Source: Spirogloea muscicola
Taxonomy: Eukaryota; Streptophyta; Zygnematophyceae; Spirogloeales; Spirogloeaceae
DNA length: 30,908 bases
Direction: 5' to 3'
Assembly (NCBI GenBank): GCA_009602725.1
Contig: WELB01000002.1
Span: 1,771,586-1,802,493, forward strand
This document shows, in pieces, positions 13,628-23,877 of the stretch. The position numbers and the translations under genes were made by a program. A model generated the notes under the pieces. The model was not told the origin of the DNA, ran no database searches, and saw only the letters and a list, made by a program, of their open reading frames with translations. Numbering within the stretch: the first letter of the stretch is position 1; each line of letters begins with the position of its first letter.

Positions 13628-13716
13628 GGCCTGCCCTCCCCTCCCTCCCTCCCTCCTCCCTCCTCCCTCTCCCTCCACTCTCTCTCCCTCTCCCCCCCTC
13701 CTCCCTCCCTCCTCCC
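13628..13716 (+). repeat. Pyrimidine-rich (CCCTC/CCT)n tract
   Basis: About 90 bp of almost pure CCCTC/CCCT repeats on the plus strand. It follows the GA tracts, so complementary purine and pyrimidine strands lie within 300 bp. Confidence 0.9.
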
Positions 13717-13909
13717 CGCGTTGACCAGGCGCGCTGTCCGCGACCGCCGGCGCCTTCGTGGCAGCGGCGCCCGCCCGTCCTCTCACCCACCTCGCCGGGG
13801 TCGCCACCTCGCCCCCGTGTCGCTCAACGGCCTTCTGGCTTCGCCCCCATGTTCGTTCCTTCGTTAGTCCCCTTCTCTCGGGCTGGCGTTAGCGCTCCTC
13901 TGGCCGCTC

Positions 13910-13975
13910 TCGTCGACTATGTTCATTCCTTTTCCGGGCTGGCCAAGTACAGCCATCGCCCTCTACTGGAGGACT
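13910..13975 (+). repeat. Dispersed ~50-bp repeat, forward copy
   Basis: It carries GTTCATTCCTTTTCCGGGCT, then GGCCAAGTACAGCCATCGCC and CTCTACTGGAG. This is one of several copies of a shared sequence approximating TTCATTCTTTTTCTGGGCTG followed by GCCATCGCCCTCTACTGGA. Confidence 0.65.
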
Positions 13976-14494
13976 TCAGGGAAGGCTGCCGTTTCACAGC
14001 CATTGCCAAGAGCTCTTTGTGCCTCGCTGCATCCTGATGCGTTTGAGTCGCTGCCTTCGTCCTCGGACCTTCTGTCAGTCATTACAGGCCAGATCCATTG
14101 ATGTTGTGCTGGCTTCTCACAGTCTGAACCCCCTTCTCGGAGAGCTTCTCTGCACAGACGCTGCTGCAGCTGCGCATCGGCGGACAGCGGGCCCGAGCCG
14201 AGCGCGACGGCCGCCCTCTCTGGGGCACCATTGCCGTGCTTCCCAGCCCGCCGCGTGTATGAATCCACAGCGAAGCTGCGAGCGGCAGTGGCTCCACCAT
14301 GCTATATTCCCCAGCCTCCTAGATGCACCCGTTTGACCCTACCCCTCCCCATGAGACAGCTCTTCTACAATTTGCCACGGTATCCAGGATGCTGAACGTC
14401 GCTGCTCGAAAGAAGCAGCAGCACGAGGTGACAATGGCTGTGAAAGGCAGTAAGGATCGAAATACAGTCCAGAAGAGAGGGTCAATCCGAAGTC

Positions 14495-14565
14495 GGTGTG
14501 AGCTGTGAAGGGCCAGCCCAGAGGAGGATATTCCAATGGAATGGACAGGATCGAAGGGGCCGGAG
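14495..14565 (-). repeat. Dispersed ~50-bp repeat, reverse copy
   Basis: GAGCTGTGAAGGGCCAGCCC followed by ATTCCAATGGAATGGACAGG is the reverse complement of the repeat seen at 13910 and 15355. The match is partial. Confidence 0.5.
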
Positions 14566-14593
14566 AGCGGGAACAAGCGAGGAGAACACAGCC

Positions 14594-14655
14594 TTTATTC
14601 GTTCTTTTTCTGGGCTTGGCTGATTGCAGCGATAGCCCTCTACTGGGAGTGTCTT
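14594..14655 (+). repeat. Dispersed ~50-bp repeat, forward copy
   Basis: TTATTCGTTCTTTTTCTGGG, then CTTGGCTGATTGCAGCGATA and GCCCTCTACTGGGAG match the shared consensus with several substitutions. Confidence 0.6.
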
Positions 14656-15121
14656 TCAGTAGTGGGTAGTGTACGTCGTCAGATGTGCTTGCCGCCGTTC
14701 TGCACAGACCGGAGACGACCGAGAGACTCAAGCGGCCTCTCAGCAGCTCCACGCCGTCACCATTTCCTTTCCATTCTGCAGCCATGGCGGCCTGGCGGGG
14801 GCACTCGGCCGGTCGGCCGGTCCGTGGCAGCCCACGTCGCGCCGGGCGGGCCCCGCCCCGCCCGCCGGCCACCGGCGACGCTGATGGAAATGCGTCAGGG
14901 GCCTGATGGACTTGCGTGACGGGGCCGGTCGGCCTGTTGACCGCCCCCGGCGCCTCGTTGACCGCCCCACGGCGCCCTTGATGGAAATGCGTCTGCGGCC
15001 GTGGAATCGACAACTTGCGGGCCAGGACAAAAGAGCATCCCCTGCCAGCCGCATTAATTTGTCGCCTTCTGGGGTAGGCGTCAAGCGGGGTAGATGTCGA
15101 GGCAGCTGTCACCCAAAAAAA

Positions 15122-15176
15122 ATGCCACGTGGCATAGAGGAGGCCGCCGCGAGTAAGACAAGACAACATCCACGTG
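15122..15176. promoter_or_regulatory. Two CACGTG G-box motifs
   Basis: A perfect 14-bp palindrome ATGCCACGTGGCAT (15122-15135) and a second CACGTG at 15171-15176 lie about 45 bp apart in the divergent intergenic block. G-boxes bind bZIP and bHLH factors in plants, often in light responses. Function here is inferred. Confidence 0.4.
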
Positions 15177-15357
15177 GCCGTCCGTGGGCGCCTTCTCAAA
15201 CGGCGGCCGCCGTCTTTCAAACGGCGGCGCCGTTCTGCCATTGGCAAATAATAGGAAATAGGCTCCTACTTTTTTGCGCCTTTTCAGGCCGTTTCAGACC
15301 ATTCTGGAGAACGACAGCGGTCTGGAACTCGTCGCGGTGCCGCTCACCCCTCCGAAC

Positions 15358-15535
15358 TTTGCTCATCTATTACTGGACTGGCTGGCCAATCCCAGCTATC
15401 GCCCCCTCTACTGGAAGAAGAATGGCTCTCCGAATGGGGGCAAGGGCTGTGAGAAGGCCAGCCCGAAAAGAATTGACAAGGTTCGAAGGGGCCAAACTAC
15501 GAAGGGGCCAGAGACGCCCCCTCTACTGGAAGCTA
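15358..15535. repeat. Inverted pair of the dispersed ~50-bp repeat
   Basis: A forward copy (15358-15420: GACTGGCTGGCCAATCCCAG, CTATCGCCCCCTCTACTGGA) is followed by a reverse copy (15440-15497: GGGGGCAAGGGCTGTGAGAA, GGCCAGCCCGAAAAGAATTG) and then a further CGCCCCCTCTACTGGAAG fragment. The arrangement resembles a foldback or MITE-like element. Confidence 0.6.
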
Positions 15536-15814
15536 CTTAGGGGCGATGCCCGGCTTCAACGCCGCTGGTTCGCTCGCCCAAGTCTTCCGCATGCGCCTGG
15601 CGGTATCGCTTCAACGCTCCCTTGCCCACGCCGTCCACGCGAGCAGGCCGCGCTATGGCCGCCGCCTCTGGGTCTCGGCGGAGTGCCTCTTTCCCTGCAG
15701 CGAGCTACTCAGTCCTGATGTTGCTCACTCGTGGGTACTGAGCTTCCCTCTGCATCGTCTATGTGTTTTGCAGTGTTTTGAAGTGCAGTCCTTTTTCCGG
15801 CTCCTCTTTCTTTG

Positions 15815-16160
15815 GCTTTGGACATTGTCCATTCTTTTTTGGGCTGGCTTTGCCAGCCCCTCTTCTCTATGGGCGAGCACTTTCTTCTACTTTGCGCTTC
15901 CCCTGGCCCCTTCTCGTACTTTGTTCATTCTTTTTGGGCTAGCTTTTCCAGCCCCTATCCTCAATGGGCGAGCCCTTTCTTCCTCTACTGGAAGCCCCTC
16001 TTCTCTATGGGCGAGCTCTTCTCTCTACTGGAAGAGTGTTCATCTTTTGCAGCTGCAAGTCACTCCAACTCGCGGCTGCCGACTCGGGGCTGCTAAGCTC
16101 GCATTCGCGGTGGTCTCTTGCCAGCCCCTCTTCTCTATGGGCGGGCACTTTCTTCTTGCA
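15815..16160 (+). repeat. Tandem, rearranged copies of the dispersed repeat
   Basis: TTTGGGCTGGC or TTTGGGCTAGC, CCAGCCCCTCTTCTCTATGG, GCGAGCACTTTCTTC and CTCTACTGGAAG recur several times, with CCAGCCCCTC/CCAGCCCCTA at about 15856, 15949 and 16122. The modules overlap the family at 13910-15535 but are reshuffled. Confidence 0.6.
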
Positions 16161-16352
16161 TAGCTGTGTGGCTTTGGCAATTTCTTTGGCGCCTGTCGGC
16201 CCTTTCGTTCCTGGCCTGGCAATTCACAGCCCCCCACCCTCTGGATGAGCTTTACTTCTTTGAGCCTTTCGGGCGACTGCTTTCACAGCCATTGCCTTTC
16301 CACTGGGAAGTGTCGCCTCTGTCAAGAACCCCCCATAGCCCGGAATCCCCGA

Positions 16353-16384
16353 CGCCCTAAACCCCCTGGACGCCCTAAATTCCC
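16353..16384 (+). repeat. CCCTAAA-type telomere-like units upstream of MIP3-like gene
   Basis: Two CGCCCTAAA units lie within 50 bp upstream of the MIP3-like ATG. They resemble the plant telo-box (AAACCCTA). Confidence 0.6.
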
Positions 16385-16403
16385 TCGCCCCCTCCCCCTG
16401 GCC

Positions 16404-19400
16404 ATGGCGCGCGGCGGCGGCGGCACGGACCTCGCGGCCGCCGCGCAGCGCGCTCTGCGCGACCCGGAGGTGAGCTCAGCGCGCTTTAACCCTAAACTCC
16501 TAAACCCCGAACCCCGAGAGCTCGCCCGGGGAGCTCACGGCGGCGGCGGCGGCGCAGGTGGCGTTCGCCATCGCGGGCGCGCTGGTGTACCTCGACGCCG
16601 GCGCGGCGGAGGCGGCGGCCGCCAGCCTCGGCCTGCCCGACCTCTACGCCATGGGCGCCCGCGCCGTCTGCGAGCTCGAGCGCGCCTCGCCCGCCGACGC
16701 CCGCCTCCTGGCGTCGGACGGCGGCGTCCACAGCCCGCCCCCGTNGCCCACCGCCACGTCCTGCGCGCGCTGCGCGCCGCCGGCGGCGCCGCCGCCGTCC
16801 GCCGCTGCACCATCTTCACGGCCGTGTCGGAGGTGAGGTGACGCGCTGTGGTGTCCCTCATCGCAGCCGAGCAGCCATGCCCAGTGCCAAGCCCTGGTTT
16901 CAGAAAGAAATCTAATGTAGGGGCAGAGCCCTGGCATGCGCGCCTGAGCAAAGGCAAGCGGTGACCTGTGCAAAGCCAAGGCCAGGATAATCACAGTCCC
17001 TGCACTTTCAGTTACTAATTTGAGAGCCATTCCTTTTTACATCGATAGATATTTCTACTAATTATCCGGCCTAAGTTTCATTGAAAGCATGTACACGTGC
17101 AATCCCACCTCGTTCAGAAAAAACTTGACCGAAATTGCAACGTCTGAAGGGCTTAGCGTTTGATACCGTGGCTTCGATTTATAGGGTTTTCTGGTGTCCC
17201 AGATATTGGTGTGTGCCCACTTTTGATGTCCGAGCGTCCCTTCTCACTGCCGTGCTTATTCAGACCGCAGCTGATCTGCGCTGCCCAAGCCCCATATGTG
17301 CGCGAGGTCTGGCAAAAGCGAGGTAGAACCTCTTGGCGCACTGACGCCGCTCTGTGGCCGTTGCCTTCTTGGCGCCAGGATGCGCATGCCAGCGACCCGG
17401 AGACGCCGCTGGGCTCCGACGCCTACCAGGAGTACGCCAGCCTCCTCGCACAAGACGTCGCTGGCTTCCGCCAAGCTTCGTCCTCCTCCGCTGAGACTCC
17501 AGAGGGCGGGCGCCAGTCAGCAGCTGGCGCTGGCCCTGCTAGCGCCCGGATCGGCAGAAAGCTTGGCGGGATCAACCTGTTCAGCCGCAACGTCAGCCGG
17601 TTTCCGAGGCCGGCCGAGGTGGGCGCCCATGGCCGGACCGGCAATGCCCCGCAAGACGGGCAGGACGCCGAGGGCGAGGCGAGGGAGCCACCATCACCTA
17701 TCGAGGTCCACGTCCGGCATCTGCCGAGCCTCGTGTGCTGCCTCTCGCGTTCCACGTTCGTCTTCCCTTCCGCTGGTCACATCGCTGGTCTGCAACTGCC
17801 CTCGTCCTCCATTTGCAGGGTCGGCAATGCCCTCCCCTTTCCTACATAGCAGATGGCTTTGTGCTTCTAGAGTATTACTGATGAGTAGCTTCTGAAAGTG
17901 ATTGCCGTTGCCCCTGATAAGTCGTGATGGTAATCTTCCAGCTACTAAGAATGACATGAGGCTCTAGTATATGCTGTGCTGGCACGGGTCACAGGCGCCA
18001 CCCTCTTGCCTGTTGGATGTCTGCAATGCTGGGTCATCTGGAACAGCGACATGATGGTCCGTGCATACTCTGACAGGGGCCCCACTGGCTCGCAAGGACG
18101 CTGCTGGCAATATTGGTCCAGGGCTGCCACCCGCCACATCCATGCCCTTGGCTCCAGGCGATGACAACGTGCCTTCGGGCATCCCGCTTCTGGCCCACGC
18201 CATCTTTGAGCTACTGAGCGAGGTGGGCACTCCCAGACCCCTGGCGCTGACTCGTAGTACGACGTAACACATGAACGAGATGCAATTGTAGGGACCCAGT
18301 AAGACCACATTGACACGAATGACACCCACATTGCCGTGGCAGCTCTCGCTGAAGCCCGACATTTTTGCCCTTGGGGCGACATCGCATGCAGTCGCGCAAC
18401 TCATGGCTGTCCTCAATCCGCCCCTCCAATCCCTCACCACGTCAAAGGCCAGGCAAGCCTTGGGATCAAAGCTGCTCATACACCCCTGTGCATCTCAAGG
18501 ATTTGTGTGGTACACTACTAGTGTATGCAGCATGCTGCATACGCAGGGCTCCAACTATATCTTTGGTGCCTTTTTCGACACCCTTTACAGTCCAGCCCAC
18601 ACATACGTCGAGTGAAGGCTCTCTGTGAAGCTGAACTGAAAATACATCCTCGTTGAAGCAGTTGCTCTCGACCCTCTCTGCAGTGTGGCTGTGGTCCTTG
18701 TTGATAGGACATTGGACTTGACGACACCCTGCACACATGCTGACAAGTAGGCTTATCGCTTGCCATCTCTTGTGTATGTTTTGTCGATGCATGTGCGCAA
18801 TATCGGAGCTGCTCAAGTTAACTCTTCCAGATAGTTGAAGCATTGCAGTCATCATGCATCGCATGGCTATGATGTAGAGCTTCATTCAACTCTGACCCGG
18901 CTGGCCAGCTTGGCCTGTTATAAGATCAATCGTTCCCATTTTGCAGCTTCGTAGCACGGGTCTTTGACGGCCTGCACGGTAGGAGCCAGCAGTCCATTTC
19001 TGGCCAACCTCAGAGAGCGCTTGAGGAAGGCAACATCCTCCCCAGAAATGTATGCAGCAAAGCAACTCTATCATAGCGGGCAAGCATGTCCACAATTGCT
19101 CATCTGGCACGCCCTCTTGTATTCGATGTTATTCATCTCCTTTATTATGGAGGTTGTGGACATGAATACATAGGCCCGGTCGCTTAACACCAACTAGTTT
19201 TACATTGTCCAGCCCAGTTGCGTCAAAGTGCCCCTCAAGGTCTTTCCACTGGAGCCTCTCATGCCGCCAGCACCCTCAGCCAGCGGGGGGAAGAACAGCA
19301 GCGAAAGCCACCTGATGGGAGGATCCTTCGCACTCGAGGGCGACGACAGCATGAAGGACAAGCTGCAAGCACTTTCGGGGATGGGCATGAAGGAAGGCCT

Positions 19401-21450
19401 GCTTCTCCTCCGGCAGTGGCTGGAGGAGGCCTTGAGGGCAGAGAAGGTGAGGCAGTGAGCATAAGAGTTGCTTGAGCTCAATTAGGCTCAATAATCTACG
19501 AAAACGAGCATCACTGATCCTAATCTAGAAATCTAAGCAGGGTACCTTTGTATCTGTCGACTCCGCTGAGCACAGGTGGCGGTCCCCTCTGACCAGCTCC
19601 GACTTGGGCCGCCAAGCTCCAAGGACCTGCTTGCTCTTGTGGATCTGCTGACCACCCAGCTGAAGGTGGCCTTGCGTCACCGCGCTGTGATCCAGCTGGC
19701 AGCGGCAGCAGCCGTCGCTCTGGAGGTAGGGGGTCTCGTTTGTTGGAACTGGAAACTGGATTCTGCAGTTGCATGCTGCGAGGCTGATGCAAAATCGCCA
19801 ACTGCTGCTCCATTGGCGTGTGCCTAGTAGAGCCACAAAGAGTGATTCGTCCCTGTTGCTTGTGCTGACTCTTGCAGCCTCCTGCTGGGCCCAGATGGGA
19901 GGCACTTCAAGGGGCCGAGAGGATCCTCTCTGTCAGTGCTGCGCTCCCAGGCCAGAGTCTTCCGTTACAGGTGACGATGCTCTATAGCAGTTCTTCTATA
20001 CTGATTATCTTGCTTTGCCTGATGCTCTACTGTAGTTTGTGTTGGCCTCTTGTCTGCCTATTGTAAGGACTTCAAAGCTTGCCTTGATCGCCCATGACCC
20101 AGCCATGCGCGCTTGTGCAGTTGCTGACGATCTCCTTGGGCTACGCTTCTGCTGTGCAGCTGAAGGACATTGTGCTAAGGAGTGCGAGGCAGAGGGGCCA
20201 GTCCCTCATTGGGCTGCGGGAGGCTCTGGGAGTGACGTTGTTCAGCTGTGACAGCACTTTCCCTGTCAGTGATCACGTTTCTCAGCAGCAGTCGTCAACG
20301 TCGAAGGACGAATATGAGCTCAAGGAGGCCCTGGTGGATGCCATCTTGTTGGTACCTCCCGCTTGGCCCCTCAACCTTCTTGCAGGATTGGAGAGCTTGC
20401 TGGAAAGGGGCTGGCTCAAGAAGGATCAGTCCGACAGCGATGCTACTTACCCAGCTGTCCAAGCAAAGCTGGAGCTCAGGGATAGAGTGGAGGAGCTCTT
20501 CCAGGTGAGGCCTCCTGCCGGCCTCTGGAAGGCCAGCCCTCCATGAAGCGGTACTGTTCAGGTGACAAGTGAAGCATTGGTGATGTTGACTAGCAAACAG
20601 GACAGACGAATGTAGAAGAGATTGATGAAAGGGAGCCTTCTTGTGTCGAAGCCAGGGACAGTAACTGCGTACTTGGCTGGCCTTGCAGCGCTTCAGTAGG
20701 ATTGGAGCCATGCAGTCAAGAGCTGGTGGTGTGGCAGAAGAGAGGTCACTGTCCAGCCCGCTCCTTCACCAGCTAGCTGACAGCATACTTGCCAAAGGAC
20801 ACTTTCCTGGCCTCCAACACGTTTTTGATTTTGGAGTAGGGGGTTTCCTGAAGAGCGGCCTTGGCCGCCTCGGTTTGAGTCAGCAGGTGATGGCAGGGTG
20901 GATGCTCATGCATGGTCGAACGAGTATATTGCCTGCTGGACAGAGCGTAAAAAAGAGTGTCAGTATTTTCAGCTTGGTGAATCCTTGGCAACCTGAGAAG
21001 TTTTAATCCATTTACAGCCCGCTTTCTGCCTTGGTATTATTGCTCATCCTTCTGACGGCAATTGTCATTGCTATGTAGGCAAAGGCAAAGCCAGGAGATT
21101 GTACTACTGTGCTGCTATTTGTTGTTGGTGGCATCTCCATACTGGAGGTGCGAGATGCTGGGTCTAACTGCTGGACCAAGCATCACAGAGTTTTGTAGGC
21201 AAGCATTGTGGAAGCTTCATTGGGCTTCACTATTGCACGCTGCAAGGAAGAGGCACTTACCTGAGGCTTAACAGGTTTGTACGCAACCGGCACAAAGGTC
21301 ACTAAGATTTATAGTTGTGCTTGATTCTCGCAGGTAAGTGAGATTCAGGGGCTCATGAAAAGAAGGATCTCGGAAGTGGACCTCTTGCTTGGAGGCTCTA
21401 CGTTGCTGTATGGTGACGAGATTGTTGATCTTGTGACTGATTTTACATAG
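16404..21450 (+). CDS. MIP3/SCFD2-like Sec1-family (SM) protein (14 exons)
   Basis: Exons: 16404-16469, 16558-16832, 17379-17775, 18077-18222, 18343-18509, 18684-18746, 18947-19049, 19213-19446, 19576-19725, 19878-19970, 20160-20504 (or from 20121), 20689-20886, 21079-21147 and 21334-21450, about 807 codons. Blocks match, in order, plant MIP3, the SM-like partner of the MAG2/Dsl1 tether in Golgi-to-ER traffic. They are ALVYLDAGAAEAAAASLGLP, AHRHVLRALRAAGG, DPETPLGSDAYQEYASLLAQ, VVLVDRTLDLTTPCTHAD, LLLRQWLEEALRAEK, QLAAAAAVALE, KLELRDRVEELFQ, GGFLKSGLGRLGLSQQ, VLLFVVGGISILE and EVDLLLGGSTLLYGDEIVDL. The length is close to the Arabidopsis protein (about 840 aa). Exon 2 contains an N at 16745, and the frame changes across it (GGVHS before, AHRHV after), so sequence is missing there. 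The exon 5/6 junction and the exon 11 acceptor are the least certain. Intron 1 carries telomere-like repeats. Confidence 0.87.
16486..16516 (+). repeat. CCCTAAA-like repeats in intron 1 of MIP3-like gene
   Basis: AACCCTAAACTCCTAAACCC and a following CGAACCCCGA form degenerate plant-type telomere units inside a short first intron. Confidence 0.65.
18523..18542. repeat. Perfect 20-bp palindrome in MIP3-like intron 5
   Basis: GTATGCAGCATGCTGCATAC equals its own reverse complement. It lies in the intron just after exon 5. It could be a dimeric protein site or chance. Confidence 0.6.
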
Positions 21451-22159
21451 ACATGGGCACAACCACGTGGGTGCTGCTTCCGTGAGCGACCAAGTCTGCT
21501 TCAATCCCTAGCACTCGTTCGCATGTCTACGGAGATAGGTAGAGTGCCTGCTCAAGGGCCGTGTATTTACAATATCTGTCTGTCTGTCTGTACGAGATGT
21601 CAGCAAAATATGTTGCTCCAAAAAGTAGAAGGCAGTCTTTTCACACGACCTCCTGCAGCTTCAGAAGATTGCAAATGGGGCTGTCCGGTACTCATGAAGA
21701 AGACCTTCATAGAGCCTTCACTTTAGATGGCATGATGAAACGGATGCTGTGTACAGGCCAATGGTGTTGCTAAAAGTGCTCGCATACCTGATCATGAGCA
21801 GCAACTTGGAAATGTTAATCGTAATTCACATGACTTGCATGTACTAGACCACGTTTTCTTCTCAGCAAGCCCAAGAAACCCCAACAAGTAGCGCAAGCTT
21901 GCCAGCACAAGCCAACAAGACATGTCATCCACGAGACTTCCTTGCAAGGGAAGCTGGCTGGCCTACTGCCCTTCTACAAGAACCGTTACCCAGCACCACA
22001 TGATCAGCTTTGATGGGCCTTGCAGGCCAGGATCTTGTCCATGTCCATTAGCCAGCTCATAATCCAGTTAGAAGGACATTTGTCCAGGATTGGACTCCCT
22101 TTCAATATCATGCGCACCGCGCGCCTTCCCCCGTCCATGCAGGAGGAGGAGAAGCTCTG

Positions 22160-22235
22160 TCAATAGGGGGCGACGGCTGTGAATGGCCAGCCCATAAGAT
22201 AATGGACAAGGTTTTAGGGGAATTCTGTCCAAGCT
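22160..22235 (-). repeat. Distant reverse copy of the dispersed ~50-bp repeat
   Basis: AATAGGGGGCGACGGCTGTG, AATGGCCAGCCCATAAGATA and ATGGACAAGG form the reverse complement of the family clustered at 13910-16160. This shows the repeat is interspersed and not just local. Confidence 0.65.
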
Positions 22236-22440
22236 TGACAAGAGCCCTGTCTTGGGTTGAGGGCTGGCAAACCACATTCATCGTTCTCCACGGTAAGAAC
22301 TTCTCATCGAGGCCCTCTTACGCAGTGCTTTCTGCTGAGCATATGTTTGAAGCCAAGGAGTTGAGTCTGGCTCGAGCGCATCCCCTCGGCTGTCTTGTGC
22401 ATCGACTTGTGAGCTAACTCAGAAAAAGGGGTCTTGCGTC

Positions 22441-22485
22441 TGTGGGTTTCGGGTTTTAAGGGTTTGGGGTTTAGGGCTTAGGGTG
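22441..22485 (+). repeat. TTTAGGG-like degenerate telomere repeats upstream of COP10-like gene
   Basis: GGGTTTCGGGTTTTAAGGGT, TTGGGGTTTAGGGCTTAGGG: about six imperfect plant-type telomere units, 130 bp before the start codon. Confidence 0.75.
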
Positions 22486-22618
22486 AAGTGTTAATGCCTT
22501 ACCACGCTGCCTTGTAGACGTGCCTTGTAGAACAATAGTACTGGACCTTGGTGGACGTTTATTTCCCCCACTTTCACCCCACTTCAAAGGCTAGCTTGGG
22601 GCAGGCCTCTGAGGCGCC

Positions 22619-23877
<1,259 letters not shown>

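Larger units (their letters stand above)
13076..16403. other. Repeat-rich intergenic block between divergent genes
   Basis: This 3.3-kb block holds GA and CT microsatellites, repeated copies of a roughly 50-bp sequence in both orientations, a duplicated GATGGAAATGCGTC motif (14883 and 14980), two G-boxes and two CCCTAAA units just before the MIP3-like start. Long open frames (for example 14339-15247 on the minus strand) cross the repeats and show no recognisable domain, so I treat them as non-coding. Promoters of the beta-helix and MIP3-like genes should lie at its two ends. Confidence 0.6.
21451..22618. other. Intergenic region between MIP3-like and COP10-like genes
   Basis: The 1.2 kb between two co-directional genes holds one reverse copy of the dispersed repeat (about 22160-22235) and telomere-like repeats (22441-22485). 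I see no further gene. Confidence 0.55.

Noticed and set aside
14339-15247. 302-codon minus-strand open frame
   Set aside because: It runs through the dispersed repeats and microsatellite-rich spacer, has no recognisable domain and is composition-driven (GC-rich DNA has few stops).
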